The notes beneath the pieces were generated by a model that was not told the origin of the DNA, did not search any database, and saw nothing but the letters and a program-made list of their open reading frames with translations. The position numbers were made by a program, and so were the translations under genes. A stretch of 64,000 nucleotides of DNA from Anaerolineales bacterium (lineage in GTDB: Bacteria; Chloroflexota; Anaerolineae; Anaerolineales; UBA11579): contig JAHBVB010000002.1 in assembly GCA_019637805.1 (NCBI GenBank), forward strand, positions 1 to 64,000. The letters are read 5' to 3'. This document shows, piece by piece, positions 41,224-51,223 of the stretch. Every line of letters starts with the position of its first letter. Positions within the stretch are counted from its first letter, which is position 1.

Positions 41224-42216
41224 TTAGTTTTCCTCTTCTTCGCTCGCGCTTTCAGCCTCGGCCGCTTCAGCGGTCTCGCCGCCTTCTTCGCTGGCCGCCT
41301 CTTCGGCAGCTTTGGCAGCCTCAGCAGCTTCAGCCGCCTTGGCGGCCTTCTCCGCTTCCTTGGCGGCTTTGGCGGCCACCTCGGCTTCTTCCTTGGCCTG
41401 CTCTTCAGCCACCTTGGCCAGCGTGGCGGCGCCCAACAGCTCTTCGTCGCTCAGCTCTTCCGTGGGGGCGTCTGCTTTGCGGCGGCGGGCGTTGGCGGCG
41501 GGTTTCTCCACTTCGCCTTCCTGCTTGTCGCTGCGCAGGGCTTTGCCCTCGATCACTGCGTCGGCGATGTAGGCCACCATCAGCTTGATGGCGCGGATGG
41601 CGTCGTCGTTGGAGGGGATCACATGGTCGATCACGCTGGGGTTGCAGTTGGTATCCACCAGGCCCAGCACAGGAATGCCGAGGATGTTGGCTTCACGCAC
41701 GGCGGTCTCTTCGCGGTTGACGTCCACTACGAAGAGCATGTCCGGCACGCGCGTCATGTTGCGGATGCCGCCGAAGCGCTCTTCCAGCTTCTCAGCGGTG
41801 CGGCTGTCGGTTAGCAGTTCTTTCTTGGTCAGGCCGGTGGCCTGGGGTTCCAGGCGCTGGCGGTCCAGGCGGTCCAGTTCGGTGATGCGCTGGCGCATGG
41901 TCTGCCAGTTGGTCAGCATGCCGCCCAGCCAGCGCACGGTGACGTAGGGCATGCCGGCGCGCTGCGCCTCGGCCTCGATCGTCTCCTGCGCCTGGCGCTT
42001 GGTGCCGACAAAGAGAATGGTGCCGCCTTTGGCGACCGCCTCGCGTACACGGTTGTAACCGTCTTCCAGCGACTTGGCGGTCTGCTGCAGGTCAATGATG
42101 TGGATGCCGTTGCGTTCGGTGAAGATGTACGGCTTCATGCGCGGGTCCCATTTCTGGGTGCGGTGCCCGAAGTGCACGCCCGCTTCAAGAAGGGCCTTCA
42201 TATCAATCGCGGCCAT
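41224..42216 (-). CDS. rpsB: 30S ribosomal protein S2 with an extended Ala/Glu-rich tail
   Basis: 330 residues, longer than the usual ~230-260. The S2 core is complete: [23 protein letters not shown] at the N-terminus, [46 protein letters not shown] and [26 protein letters not shown]. From about residue 245 a low-complexity tail follows, rich in Ala, Glu and Lys with many KAAEAAE-type repeats and an acidic end. AAAAGGAG before the ATG is a strong RBS. First gene of rpsB-tsf-(terminator)-pyrH. Confidence 0.96.
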   Translation of the reverse strand: MAAIDMKALLEAGVHFGHRTQKWDPRMKPYIFTERNGIHIIDLQQTAKSLEDGYNRVREAVAKGGTILFVGTKRQAQETIEAEAQRAGMPYVTVRWLGGMLTNWQTMRQRITELDRLDRQRLEPQATGLTKKELLTDSRTAEKLEERFGGIRNMTRVPDMLFVVDVNREETAVREANILGIPVLGLVDTNCNPSVIDHVIPSNDDAIRAIKLMVAYIADAVIEGKALRSDKQEGEVEKPAANARRRKADAPTEELSDEELLGAATLAKVAEEQAKEEAEVAAKAAKEAEKAAKAAEAAEAAKAAEEAASEEGGETAEAAEAESASEEEEN

Positions 42217-42418
42217 GGGGTAAAACTCCTTTTGCGTTAACTTCCGCTTCCTTCATCCCCAGCAATCGCCCGTCATACGGGCACGCATTGCCGGGTCCAG
42301 AAGCGTGCAAGATGATGCCTGTGCAGCCTGGTTGCACTTGAAGCTGGCTGCGCCAACTCCAGCACGGCCTTGGCTGTGCAAGCAACGCGCCCGCGAATGC
42401 GAGCGCGAAGTAAGTATA
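42217..42418 (-). promoter_or_regulatory. Promoter and ~190-nt structured leader of rpsB
   Basis: On the minus strand TATACT (42413-42418) is a good -10; the -35 is weak. The leader down to the ATG at 42216 is GC-rich and contains hairpins such as GCCCG/CGGGC around a five-base loop (near 42270). Autogenous regulation by S2 through the leader is known in other bacteria; the fold here was not matched to a known motif. Confidence 0.5.
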
Positions 42419-42442
42419 TCACAAAGCCAAAACCAAGCCTAA

Positions 42443-43393
42443 CTACTCAAAGATGGCCTGGACATCCGCCAGCAGGGCGTATAAACCGCGCAGTCCCGGG
42501 TAGCCCAGGCGGTCCAGCACGCTGACCTGCCCGTTTTGCACGGCAGGCAGCTGCGCCCACAGCGGGTCCTGTTGGATCTTGGCCAGGGCTTCCGGTTCCC
42601 CATCGATCAATTCGCTTTGCAGCAGGATCAGTTCTTGGCCGTGCAGCAGGTCCACCCGCTCCAGGCTGACAAAGGCACGCCCATCCCGAAAGGAAATGCC
42701 TTCCCGCTCGGCTTCCGTTGGGATGAATTGCACACCCAGCTTCTTGAGCAGCCAGGGTGGGGTCTGCGGGCCGTCCACAAAGATGGCCGGGCTGGGGCCG
42801 GAGTATATGGCGGCCACCGATACCTGGCGGGCAGGCGCATTAATCGCCTGGGCCACCGCCGCTGCAGCAGCTTCAAAGGCGGCCAGGTCGGCGCTGGCTT
42901 TGTCGCTCAGGCCAAAGGCGGCCAGCGTTTGGGCGTAACTCTCCAGCGGGTCGTTGCCGCCAATCGCGACGGTCGGGGCGATCTGTGAGAGTTTCTCATA
43001 GCCGGCAGTGTGGATGAAGAAAACATTGCCAATGATCAGGTCGGGTTCGGCCTTGGCGATCTCTTCCAGGGAGAACTGGCCGGAGGTTTGATACAAGGCC
43101 ACGCCGTCCAGCTCTGCCGCGCTGAACAGCGGCAGCGCTTCGGGCAGATTGACGTTCGAGCCCACCAGCTTAATGCCGGCATCTAGCAAATTGGCCAGCA
43201 GGCCTTCTTCGCCCAGGGCAAAGACTCGCTGCGGGTAGGCCGGGATCTCGGTTTGACCAAAGGTGTGCTCGATCAGGCGGGTATCAGCCGTCTCAGACAT
43301 TACGACCAGCGGCGCCGCCGCGGGAGCGGAACTGCAGGCAGCCAACACGCCCGCGCACAGCACCAAGTAAAAGAATTGCAGGATTTTTCGCAT
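42443..43393 (-). CDS. Iron/siderophore-type ABC transporter substrate-binding lipoprotein
   Basis: 316 residues. The signal MRKILQFFYLVLCAGVLAAC has lipobox LAAC (lipidation Cys 20). The mature part has the PeripBP_2 (TroA/FecB-like) layout: PQRVFALGEEGLLANLLDAG, LPLFSAAELDG, LEEIAKAEPDLIIGN, a long central helix, then RAFVSLERVDLLHGQELILL and the C-terminal AQLPAVQNGQVSVLD. Typical cargo is ferric siderophore, heme or cobalamin. No permease or ATPase gene is next to it, so it is an orphan receptor here. The start at 43393 follows AAAGG; a TACAAT lies farther upstream. Confidence 0.87.
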   Translation of the reverse strand: MRKILQFFYLVLCAGVLAACSSAPAAAPLVVMSETADTRLIEHTFGQTEIPAYPQRVFALGEEGLLANLLDAGIKLVGSNVNLPEALPLFSAAELDGVALYQTSGQFSLEEIAKAEPDLIIGNVFFIHTAGYEKLSQIAPTVAIGGNDPLESYAQTLAAFGLSDKASADLAAFEAAAAAVAQAINAPARQVSVAAIYSGPSPAIFVDGPQTPPWLLKKLGVQFIPTEAEREGISFRDGRAFVSLERVDLLHGQELILLQSELIDGEPEALAKIQQDPLWAQLPAVQNGQVSVLDRLGYPGLRGLYALLADVQAIFE

Positions 43394-43448
43394 AAGAACC
43401 TTTCTGGCGCTAATTGTATGGAAATGCCGCGGCGCTCTCCAGGAGGTT

Positions 43449-43476
43449 TTGTAAGATTGCAAAAGGCGGCTAGAAT
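43449..43476 (+). promoter_or_regulatory. Predicted promoter of birA, giving a leaderless mRNA
   Basis: TTGTAA (43449-43454), 16-bp spacer, TAGAAT (43471-43476). The ATG follows 6 nt later, so the transcription start would coincide with the start codon. No Shine-Dalgarno is present. Confidence 0.72.
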
Positions 43477-43482
43477 CTGCGC

Positions 43483-44262
43483 ATGGATTCCCAGCAATTT
43501 GCCCAGGCTGTGGCCGGCCTGCCCCTGAACCAAACCGCGTTCTTCGACAGCATTGGCTCCACCAATGACGTCGTCGCCGAGTGGGCCGCCGCCAGCCAAA
43601 CCGGGCCGGCCCTGGCCGCCGCCGGCCAGCAGACCCAGGGCCGCGGCCGCGACGGCCGCCGCTGGCACACCCCGCCGGGCAGTGCCCTGGCCGCCAGTCT
43701 GCTGCTGCCGCTGCCCACCGGCTTTGACCCCGGTGCTCTGGGGCGGTTATCCGGCCTGGGCGGCCTGGCAGTTTGCGAGGCCTTGGAGGCCCTGGGGCTG
43801 CAGCCGCAGATCAAGTGGCCCAATGACGTGCTGCTCAACGGCAAGAAGGTGTGCGGCGTACTGGCCGAGGCGCATTGGGCCGGTGAGCGCCTGCAGGCTG
43901 TGCTGCTGGGCATTGGCATCAACCTTGCAGCCTCTGCTGTGCCGCCGGCCGCTGAGCTCAACTTCCCGGCCACCTGTGTCGAAGCCGAAGTCGGCCGGCC
44001 GGTGGCCGCCGCGGCCCTGCTGCGCAGTCTGCTGCAGCACCTGCTGGCCTGGCTGCCGCGCCTGGCGGACGAAGCCTTGCTGCTGGCCTGGGAAGCGCGC
44101 CTGGCCTATAAGGGCCAGCGCGTGCAACTGCACAGCGGCCCAGCGCGCTGGGATGCCCAGCTATTGGGCCTGGCGCAGGATGGGCGCTTGCGGCTGCGCT
44201 TGGAGGACGGTGAGGAGCGCAGCTTCCAGGCGGGCGAAATACGCATTCGCCCAGGCGTTTGA
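43483..44262 (+). CDS. birA: Biotin-[acetyl-CoA-carboxylase] ligase (monofunctional)
   Basis: 259 residues that begin directly with the catalytic domain: FFDSIGSTNDVVAEWA, then AAGQQTQGRGRDGRRWHTPPG containing the GRGRxGRxW adenylate-binding loop, and QPQIKWPNDVLLNGKKVCGVLAEAH with the KWPND motif. The C-terminal SH3-like part is present (AYKGQRVQLHSG ... AQLLGLAQDGRLRLR). It joins biotin to the carboxyl carrier protein. There is no N-terminal HTH, so unlike E. coli BirA it cannot repress biotin genes. Confidence 0.95.
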   Translation: MDSQQFAQAVAGLPLNQTAFFDSIGSTNDVVAEWAAASQTGPALAAAGQQTQGRGRDGRRWHTPPGSALAASLLLPLPTGFDPGALGRLSGLGGLAVCEALEALGLQPQIKWPNDVLLNGKKVCGVLAEAHWAGERLQAVLLGIGINLAASAVPPAAELNFPATCVEAEVGRPVAAAALLRSLLQHLLAWLPRLADEALLLAWEARLAYKGQRVQLHSGPARWDAQLLGLAQDGRLRLRLEDGEERSFQAGEIRIRPGV

Positions 44263-44308
44263 CAGCCACGCAGGCCAGGCACTACACTTGTTCACAAGGA
44301 GCACGGCT

Positions 44309-44521
44309 ATGGATGACTTTGCCAAAGATGAGGAACTGCAGAACTTCCTCCGCGAGATTGAAGAAGCCTCCGCATTGGAGTTGACTCCCGAACCGGAACT
44401 GGGCTTTTTGGGCATGACGCCCGGCCAGCGCTTTGTGATCGCCTTGATGTTCTTTTTGATGGTGCTGATTATTGGCGCGTTTGCCCTGCTGATCACCGGC
44501 GCCATTTCCCTGCCTTTATAG
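44309..44521 (+). CDS. Small single-pass membrane protein of unknown function
   Basis: 70 residues. An acidic N-terminus (MDDFAKDEELQNFLREIEE) leads to a short GFLGMTPGQRFVIAL segment and one hydrophobic helix (ALMFFLMVLIIGAFALLITG). AAGGAG lies 7-8 nt before the ATG, and a strong terminator follows, so it is very likely translated. It is 46 bp after birA. No family recognised. Confidence 0.8.
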   Translation: MDDFAKDEELQNFLREIEEASALELTPEPELGFLGMTPGQRFVIALMFFLMVLIIGAFALLITGAISLPL

Positions 44522-44537
44522 CCGCCAGCTGGAGAAT

Positions 44538-44571
44538 AAAAAGCGGGCAGAGAAACTCTGCCCGCTTTTTT
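44538..44571. terminator. Bidirectional intrinsic terminator between the small membrane gene and gyrA
   Basis: AAAAAGCGGGCAGAG (44538-44552) pairs perfectly with CTCTGCCCGCTTTTT (44556-44570), loop AAA. A-run on one side and T-run on the other let it stop both converging transcripts. Confidence 0.94.
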
Positions 44572-44588
44572 GTTGGGTAAAAACCGGC

Positions 44589-47084
44589 TTACTTCTCTTT
44601 ATCCCCGTTCTCGGCGATGCCGGCCAGCTTCAGGTCGGCTGCGGCAATGCGCGCCAGGGTGGCCACGCTGTCGCCTTCGGCCAGGTTCATCAGGCGCACG
44701 CCGCGCGTCGCCCGGCTGGCCTGCTTGATCTCTTTGACGCGTGTGCGCAGCACCACGCCGTTGGTGGAGATGATGGTGACTTCGTCAGCGGCCTGCACCA
44801 CGCGCACCGCCGCGATCTGGCCGATGGTGTTGAAGGACTTGATGTCCGTGGTCAGCATGCCGCCGGTGCCGCGGCCCTTGGCCGCATATTCCTTCAGCGG
44901 GGTGCGTTTGCCGTAGCCCTTGGTGGTCACCACCAGCAGCTCACCGCCCGGCTCGACCACTTCCATGCCGGCCAGGTGGTCATCGCCCTTGATGCTGATG
45001 GCTTTGACCCCCGCGGCCTGGCGGCCCATCGGTCGCACGGCGCCCACGCCGAAGCGCAGCGCCTTGCCCTGCTGCGTCGCCAGGATGATCTCATCCTTTT
45101 CGCCGGCTAGGCGCACCCAGCCCAGGCTGTCGCCGTCGTCCAGGTTCATGGCGATCAGGCCGGAAGGGCGCACGGCTTCCAGCTCGCCCAGCGCCATGCG
45201 CTTGATCTTGCCCTGGTGGGTGGCCATCACGCAGAAGGCCGCCGCCGACTTGAAGTCTGGCACCACCACCACGGCTGTGATGGTTTCACCGCTGCTGACG
45301 CTGAGGATGTTGATGATCGGCGTGCCGCGGGCGGTGCGGTCAGCCTCCGGCAGGCGATAGACGCGTTCAGAATACACCTTGCCGCGGTCGGAGAAGAACA
45401 GGATCGTCTCCAGCGTGCGCGCCGGCACCAGGATCACGACTTCGTCGTGACCCTTGGTGGCATGGCCGCGTACGCCGGCGCCGCCGCGGGTTTGTGCCTT
45501 GAACGACTTGGCGGCCACACGCTTCACGTAACCTTGCTGTGTCAGGCTGACCAGCACGGCTTCGTCGGCTACCAGGGCTTCTTCGCTCAGGTCGTCCTTG
45601 GCGCGGCCTTCGGCGTCCACCTGGGTCTTGCGCTCGTTGCCGTAGGTCTTGAGCATGTCGCCCAGATCGCTCTTGATCAGGGCCAGGATCTTCTTGGGGC
45701 TGTTCAGCAGGTCTTCCAGGTAGGCGATCTGCTCCTGGATGGCCTTGTACTCGTCTTCGATCTTCTGGCGCTCCAGGGCGGCCAGCCGGCGCAGTTGCAT
45801 GTCCAGAATCGCCTGGGCTTGTTTCTCGCTCAGGTCGAAGCGCTTCATTAATGAGGACTTGGCCGTATCGGCGTCCTTGGATTCGCGGATGGTCTTGATC
45901 ACCGCGTCCAGGTTGGCCAGCGCTTTCAGCAAGCCCTCCAGGATGTGCGCACGCGCCCGGGCCTTGTCCAGCTCGAACTGCGTGCGGCGCGTGATGACCA
46001 CCTGGCGGTGCTCCACAAAGATCTGCAGGGCGCGCTTGAGCGAGAGCAGGCGCGGTTCACCGTCCACCAGGGCCAGCAGTTGGGCGGCAAAGGTGCTTTG
46101 CAGCGGGGTGAACTTGTACAGCCGGTTCAGCACCATTTGCGGCTGGGCGCCGGCCTTCAATTCCAGCACAATGCTCAGGCCGTCACGGTCGGATTCGTCG
46201 CGCAGGTCGGCAATGCCTTCCAGGCGGCCGTCGCGCACCAGTTCGGCGATGCGTTCGATCAGGTTGGTCAGATTGAGCTGGTAGGGGATTTCGCTGATCA
46301 CGATGCGGTTGCGGCCGCGCACGCCTTCTTCAATGCGAGACTTGGCCCGCACCATCAGCTGGCCTTTGCCTTTGCTGTACAGGTCGCGGATGCCGTCCAT
46401 GCCCACCACCAGGCCGCCGGTGGGGAAGTCCGGTCCCTTGACGTACTTCATCAGGTCTTCGGCCGAAACCTCGTCGATCTTTTCCCAACGGTCGATCAGG
46501 TGGTTCAGCGCGCCGACCAACTCGCCCAGGTTGTGCGGCGGGATATTGGTGGCCATGCCCACCGCGATGCCGGAGGAGCCATTGAGCAGCAGATTGGGCA
46601 GGCGGCTGGGCAGTACGCGCGGCTCTTGCAGCGAGCCGTCAAAGTTGTCAGTGAAATCCACGGTGTCTTTGTCAATATCGGCCAGCAGCTCTTCGGCCAT
46701 GGGGTGCAGGCGCGCTTCGGTATAACGCATCGCCGCTGGGGGATCGCCACCGATGGAGCCAAAGTTGCCTTGGCCATCGATCAGCGGGTAGCGCATGGAG
46801 AAATCCTGCGCCATGCGCGCCATGGCGTCGTACACGGCTGCGTCGCTGTGCGGGTGGTATTTGCCCAGCACTTCACCTACGATACGGGCAGATTTGCGGT
46901 AACTGGTGTTGGCGCGGATGCCCATGTCATGCATGGCGTAAAAGATGCGGCGGTGCACGGGCTTGAGGCCGTCGCGCGCGTCAGGCAGGGCGCGCGAAAC
47001 GATCACGCTCATGGCGTAATCCAAATAGGCAGAGCGCATTTGCTCGCCGATGTCTACCGGTTTGATTGAAGTGCGTTTTTCCAC
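44589..47084 (-). CDS. gyrA: DNA gyrase subunit A
   Basis: 831 residues. The winged-helix breakage domain has [35 protein letters not shown] and [10 protein letters not shown] with the catalytic Tyr (near residue 121). The C-terminal beta-pinwheel contains the GyrA box-like [11 protein letters not shown] (~543), which supports gyrase rather than topoisomerase IV, and further repeat blades. It partners with GyrB to introduce negative supercoils; gyrB is not in the window. Translation starts at GTG (47082-47084), 8 nt after AAGGA. TATAAT on the minus strand at 47125-47130 is the likely -10. Confidence 0.95.
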   Translation of the reverse strand: MEKRTSIKPVDIGEQMRSAYLDYAMSVIVSRALPDARDGLKPVHRRIFYAMHDMGIRANTSYRKSARIVGEVLGKYHPHSDAAVYDAMARMAQDFSMRYPLIDGQGNFGSIGGDPPAAMRYTEARLHPMAEELLADIDKDTVDFTDNFDGSLQEPRVLPSRLPNLLLNGSSGIAVGMATNIPPHNLGELVGALNHLIDRWEKIDEVSAEDLMKYVKGPDFPTGGLVVGMDGIRDLYSKGKGQLMVRAKSRIEEGVRGRNRIVISEIPYQLNLTNLIERIAELVRDGRLEGIADLRDESDRDGLSIVLELKAGAQPQMVLNRLYKFTPLQSTFAAQLLALVDGEPRLLSLKRALQIFVEHRQVVITRRTQFELDKARARAHILEGLLKALANLDAVIKTIRESKDADTAKSSLMKRFDLSEKQAQAILDMQLRRLAALERQKIEDEYKAIQEQIAYLEDLLNSPKKILALIKSDLGDMLKTYGNERKTQVDAEGRAKDDLSEEALVADEAVLVSLTQQGYVKRVAAKSFKAQTRGGAGVRGHATKGHDEVVILVPARTLETILFFSDRGKVYSERVYRLPEADRTARGTPIINILSVSSGETITAVVVVPDFKSAAAFCVMATHQGKIKRMALGELEAVRPSGLIAMNLDDGDSLGWVRLAGEKDEIILATQQGKALRFGVGAVRPMGRQAAGVKAISIKGDDHLAGMEVVEPGGELLVVTTKGYGKRTPLKEYAAKGRGTGGMLTTDIKSFNTIGQIAAVRVVQAADEVTIISTNGVVLRTRVKEIKQASRATRGVRLMNLAEGDSVATLARIAAADLKLAGIAENGDKEK

Positions 47085-47258
47085 AAATTGTCCTTGAATG
47101 AAATGGAAACGTGCTGAATTTTCAATTATAACTCAGCGCGCTATTTCAGGCGTGCGCTGCCCCGCTTGGACTTGCCGCGTTTCCTTAATGTATACTTCCA
47201 GTCAGAAATGTAGAAAAACACTTATCAAATTGTTGGATTTGAGTACACTAAGGCTAAC

Positions 47259-48307
47259 GTGGCACGGATACACCGGGATGACATTCGTTTAACCACCGGA
47301 CCCCTGGCGCCAGAAGTGCTGGTGCCGCGCCTGGGGGATAGCCTTGTGGAAAAAGGTCTGCTTACCCGCGCAGATTTGCAGCGCGCCCTCAGCCATCAGC
47401 AGCAAAAGCGGAAAGAAGGCACCCGAGTGCTGCTGGGGGAGGCGCTGATCGAGCTCAACCTGGTGGACCGGCGCACCCTGGACGCAGCGGTCACCGAGCA
47501 AATTGCCCAGCTGCAGGAGGCCCTGCATCAAAGCAACCTGCTGCTGGAACAGCGCGTGCAGGAACGCACCATAGAGCTGCAGGAAGCGCTGGACAAGCTC
47601 ACCGAGTTCAACCGGCTGAAGAACGACTTTATTTCCAACATTTCGCACGAACTGCGCACGCCGCTGGCGCATATGGTAGGCTACATTGACCTGCTGGGGG
47701 CCAACGCGCTGGGTGATTTGAACGACGAGCAGCGCAACGCCGTGCGCATTTTGGAGAAGTCGTATCGCCGGCTCAGCAGCCTGATCGATAATCCTTGTTC
47801 CTCTCCTTTGACACGGTGGAAAGTCTGCACCTGGAAGCCGTAGTGGTGTATATCCCGCGTTTGTTCGATTCGGTGGCCGCCAACCAACAGGCCCGGCTGG
47901 AGGAAGCCGGCGTCAAGCTCACCCGCCAGACGGCGGGCGATTTGCCGCCGGTCCTGGCGGATGAAAATAAGCTGGAATGGGCCCTAAACCAGCTGGTGGA
48001 CAATGCCATCAAGTTCAATAAAAAAGGGGGGCGTGTGCACCTGAGCGCTCAGTCGCAGGGCAGGCGCGTGGAGCTGGCCGTTATGGATACTGGGGCGGGC
48101 ATTGCCCCAGAAAGCATTCAAGACATTTTTGAACCCTTTCATCAGATCGATGGTTCCAGCACCCGTAAAGCCGGGGGCACCGGCATTGGGTTGACCCTGG
48201 CGCAGCGCATCGTACAGGCGCATGGCTCCAAGCTGCTGGTGGAAACCCACTTGGGCAAAGGCAGCCGCTTCTCATTCACCCTGCCTTTGGCTGCGGCGGC
48301 AAAATGA
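47259..48307 (+). pseudogene. MshEN-domain sensor histidine kinase, interrupted by a frameshift
   Basis: The first part (47259-47792) has an MshEN domain: RLGDSLVEKGLLTRADLQRA is a full copy of the c-di-GMP-binding motif, and a second, less perfect copy (LLGEALIELNLVDRRTLDAA) follows. A coiled coil and the HisKA H-box ISHELRTPLAHM with His130 come next. After GAT-AAT at 47792 the frame must change by +2/-1: codons from TTG 47795 continue as [15 protein letters not shown] and a complete HATPase with NAIKFN, DTGAGI and [11 protein letters not shown]. The two halves together form an intact ~349-residue kinase. A one-base loss, a sequencing error or programmed shifting are all possible. GTG start; TACACT at 47244. 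It overlaps the next kinase by ATGA. Confidence 0.85.
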
Positions 48308-49539
48308 GCGCCCGAACCGAAAGCCTGCAGCCTGCGGAACTCAAAGCGGTCTACGCCATCAGCCGCATCGTGGCTGAAACGCTGGACCGCGATGAGGCCC
48401 TGGCCGCCATCGTGCGCCTGGCGCGGCCGGTGTTCATCTTCGACAATGCGGTGCTCTACCTGGAGACCGAGCAGGGCGGCCTGGAGCCTGCCTTTGCCCG
48501 CGCCATCGGCCGCGGCCGTTCCACAGAGGCCGACCTGGCCTGGGGGGAACGCGCCGCCTACGAGGCCTTTCACACCGGGAGCGATTTCCTCTACCAGCCC
48601 GAGGTGGACCCCAACCGCGATCGTCTGGAGCAGCACTTTTACCTGGCCCTGCCTCTGCGGCTGGGGGGCAAATGCATCGGTTCACTGGTCTTTATTCGTT
48701 TTGGCGGGCCAACCTATAAAGAAGAGCAGATCAACCTGGCCAAGTTCATCGCCACACATGTCAGCCAGGTGCTGGAGCATCGCCGTCTGGTGGAACGCAT
48801 TGCCAACCTGGAGGCCGAACGCCGCTTGGCGCGCCTGCAGTCAGACTTTGTAGCCACAATTTCACATGAATTCAAAACCCCGCTGGGATTTATCAAAGGC
48901 TACTCAACCACCTTGTTGCGCAAGGACACTGAGTGGGACGCGCAGACGCGGCGAGAATTCCTTGGCATTATTGATGAAGAAGCGGATCGCCTCAGTGAAT
49001 TGATGGACAACCTGCTGGACTCCTCTCGCCTGCAAACCGGAACCCTGGATGTGACCAAACAGCCGGTGGACCTCAACGCCCTGATCGATGAGGCGCAAGC
49101 CCGCTGGCAAACCCGCCATCCTGAGTTGGAAATTCACTGGCAGCCCGGCCCCAGTGTGCATGTCTTGGGTGACCCCAAGCGCCTGGCGCAGGTGCTGGAG
49201 AATTTGGTGGGCAATGCCGCCAAATACGCGCCCGAAGGCCCCATCTGGATTGCTTTAAAACAGCAGGCCGGCTGGGCGCAGATCTCAGTGCGCGATTCTG
49301 GACCCGGTATCAAAGAATCCGAGCAGACGTTGATCTTTAAACGCTTTTATCGTTCTTCCAGCTTGAAAAGCGGGACGCGCGGCAGTGGTTTGGGCCTTTA
49401 CATTTGTGAACAGATCGTCAAGGCGCATTCCGGCGAAATTCATGTAAAGTCGGGGGAAGGTATAGGCGCTGAATTTCAGGTTCGTTTGCCCCTTGATGAC
49501 GCCAGGGCGGCCAGAGGAGATAAGGAGAAGGCTTTATGA
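48304..49539 (+). CDS. GAF-domain sensor histidine kinase
   Basis: 411 residues, soluble. An N-terminal GAF-like sensor (~20-175, [22 protein letters not shown] ... [11 protein letters not shown]), then HisKA with [19 protein letters not shown] (phospho-acceptor His) and HATPase with [11 protein letters not shown] (N box), DSGPGI (G1), FKRFYRSS (F box) and [12 protein letters not shown] (G2). It signals to the regulator at 49536, with which it overlaps in ATGA. No membrane segment, so it reads a cytoplasmic cue. Confidence 0.93.
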   Translation: MSARTESLQPAELKAVYAISRIVAETLDRDEALAAIVRLARPVFIFDNAVLYLETEQGGLEPAFARAIGRGRSTEADLAWGERAAYEAFHTGSDFLYQPEVDPNRDRLEQHFYLALPLRLGGKCIGSLVFIRFGGPTYKEEQINLAKFIATHVSQVLEHRRLVERIANLEAERRLARLQSDFVATISHEFKTPLGFIKGYSTTLLRKDTEWDAQTRREFLGIIDEEADRLSELMDNLLDSSRLQTGTLDVTKQPVDLNALIDEAQARWQTRHPELEIHWQPGPSVHVLGDPKRLAQVLENLVGNAAKYAPEGPIWIALKQQAGWAQISVRDSGPGIKESEQTLIFKRFYRSSSLKSGTRGSGLGLYICEQIVKAHSGEIHVKSGEGIGAEFQVRLPLDDARAARGDKEKAL

Positions 49540-50219
49540 CGACTCAAATACTTGTCGTGGATGACGAACCGCGCTTTTTGCGTCTGGTATCCGCCAATCT
49601 GCAAACGGAGGGTTTCCAGATCTTGGAAGCCGCCAACGGCAACCAGGCTGTTGAGATCGCCGCCGCACAAACGCCGGATCTGATCGTGCTGGACGTGATG
49701 ATGCCCGAGATGGATGGGTTTCAAGCTTGCGAGCGCATCCGCGAGTTTTCCGAGGTGCCGATCATCATGCTGACGGCCAAAGGTGAAGAGGCGGACAAAT
49801 TACGCGCCTTTGAGTTGGGCGCAGATGACTATGTGCTCAAGCCTTTTTCCGCCAGTGAGCTTCTCGCCCGGGTGCGCGCCGTGCTGCGCCGGGCGCAGCG
49901 CGGCGCCACGGCCACGCCGCAGAGCACCTTCTCCCGCGGCGGGCTGGATATTGACTTTGCCCGCGCCCAGGTCACGGTGGAGGGCGAACCGATCTCACTG
50001 TCTGCCACGGAATACCGCCTGCTGCTGCAGTTTGCCCGCAACTTTGGCAAGACCCTCACCGGGGAGCAGCTGCTGCGCAACGTCTGGGGCCCCGAATACA
50101 GTGAAGAAAAAGAGATCCTGTGGGTCAGCATCTCCCGGCTGCGCCAGAAGCTGGAACGGGACCCCAAGAACCCTCAACTGATTGTCACCCTTTCTGGCGA
50201 AGGCTATATGATGCCTTAG
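49536..50219 (+). CDS. OmpR/PhoB-family response regulator
   Basis: 227 residues. REC domain with the acidic pair D9/D10, phospho-acceptor D53 in IVLDVMMPEMDG, Thr in IIMLTAKG and Lys in YVLKPF. The C-terminal winged helix has ISLSATEYRLLLQFARNFGKTLTGEQLL and SRLRQKLERDP. A transcription factor likely activated by the overlapping kinase at 48304. Targets unknown; the palindrome at 51224 is a candidate site only if it binds inverted rather than direct repeats. Confidence 0.94.
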   Translation: MTTQILVVDDEPRFLRLVSANLQTEGFQILEAANGNQAVEIAAAQTPDLIVLDVMMPEMDGFQACERIREFSEVPIIMLTAKGEEADKLRAFELGADDYVLKPFSASELLARVRAVLRRAQRGATATPQSTFSRGGLDIDFARAQVTVEGEPISLSATEYRLLLQFARNFGKTLTGEQLLRNVWGPEYSEEKEILWVSISRLRQKLERDPKNPQLIVTLSGEGYMMP

Positions 50220-50230
50220 GCCAAGGACAG

Positions 50231-50527
50231 ATGTCAGAAAACTCTACCGACCAGGGCGGTTTTCGCCAGCTGGTGAACACGGTGCAATACCCCGTGATCA
50301 TCCAGACCATTCACAACCGCATCCACGGCAACCTGCATGCCCGCGAGAACGAGCGCATTAAAGATGCGCTCAATTCGAATGAGCTGTTTGTTGCCATCAC
50401 CAAAGCGCAGATCTTTGACCCGGAAGGCGTGGTGGAGTTAAAGCGCAGCGACTTCATGGCCATCAACCGCGAGCACATCATTTGGATCATCGAAAACAAG
50501 GCCGCCGCCAATCCCCTCGGCCGTTGA
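50231..50527 (+). CDS. Conserved small protein of unknown function in the signalling cluster
   Basis: 98 residues. Motifs that look conserved are IHARENERIKDALN-type (actual NLHARENERIKDALNSNELFV) and ITKAQIFDPEGVVELKRSDFMAINREHIIWI. Likely a small beta-rich fold similar in pattern to uncharacterised Chloroflexota proteins; no database name is claimed. AAGGAC precedes the ATG. It sits 11 bp after the response regulator and 19 bp before the HTH regulator, so it belongs to the same operon. Confidence 0.75.
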   Translation: MSENSTDQGGFRQLVNTVQYPVIIQTIHNRIHGNLHARENERIKDALNSNELFVAITKAQIFDPEGVVELKRSDFMAINREHIIWIIENKAAANPLGR

Positions 50528-50546
50528 AATCGTTTAAACTTATCTG

Positions 50547-51218
50547 ATGAGCGAGAACCAAGCCTTACAGTTGCGCGCAAAGAAACTCGGCGTTTTGCTG
50601 CGGGATGCCCGCCTGTCCAGTGGCAAGTCCATGAAGGACTTGGGCGCGGCCATCGGCATTTCCGCCAGCACCTTTGGCGCCATCGAACGCGGCGAGAGCT
50701 CCCCCTCCCTGCCGGAGTTGGAAGTGCTGGCCTATTTCCTGGGCGTGCCGCTGGCTCACTTCTGGTCCGAACGCTTGGTGTCCGGCCCGGGCACGGCGGA
50801 GGAGCTGGATACCCAGCGCCTGCTGGTGCTGCGCCAGCGCAGCGTCAGCACCCTGCTGCGCCAGGCGCGGGCCGCCAGCGGGCTCAGCCAGAAAGACGTC
50901 TCTGACCGCACCGGCATCTCCGCCAGCCGCATTCGCCGCTACGAGAGCGGCGAAACGCCGGTGCCCCTGCCTGAATTGGAACATTTGGTGGCCGCCCTGG
51001 GCGTGCCGCTGGAAAGCTTCATGGATGCTCATGGGCCGATCGGCGAGTGGAACACGGCCCAGCGCGCCCGGCAAAACTTGTCCAACCTGCCCAGCGACCT
51101 GCAGGACTTTGTCGCTGGCGAAGAGAACCGCGCCTATTTGGAATTGGCCCAACGCCTGCAATCGATCTCGCGTGAAAAATTGCAAGCCTTGCGGGACGCT
51201 CTCGACGCACTGCTTTAA
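50547..51218 (+). CDS. Regulator with two XRE-type helix-turn-helix domains
   Basis: 223 residues. First HTH: LGVLLRDARLSSGKSMKDLGAA then IGISASTFGAIERGESSPSLPELEVLAYFLGVPL (~8-72). Second HTH: VSTLLRQARAASGLSQKDVSDRTG, ISASRIRRYESGETPVPLPELEHLVAALGVPL (~98-160). The two are separated by ~25 residues, and a helical tail follows. A single polypeptide with two operator-reading heads should bind paired half-sites. A perfect 8+8 inverted repeat lies right after its stop. The ligand or partner is unknown; the context is the two-component cluster. Confidence 0.9.
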   Translation: MSENQALQLRAKKLGVLLRDARLSSGKSMKDLGAAIGISASTFGAIERGESSPSLPELEVLAYFLGVPLAHFWSERLVSGPGTAEELDTQRLLVLRQRSVSTLLRQARAASGLSQKDVSDRTGISASRIRRYESGETPVPLPELEHLVAALGVPLESFMDAHGPIGEWNTAQRARQNLSNLPSDLQDFVAGEENRAYLELAQRLQSISREKLQALRDALDALL

Positions 51219-51223
51219 TCAAT

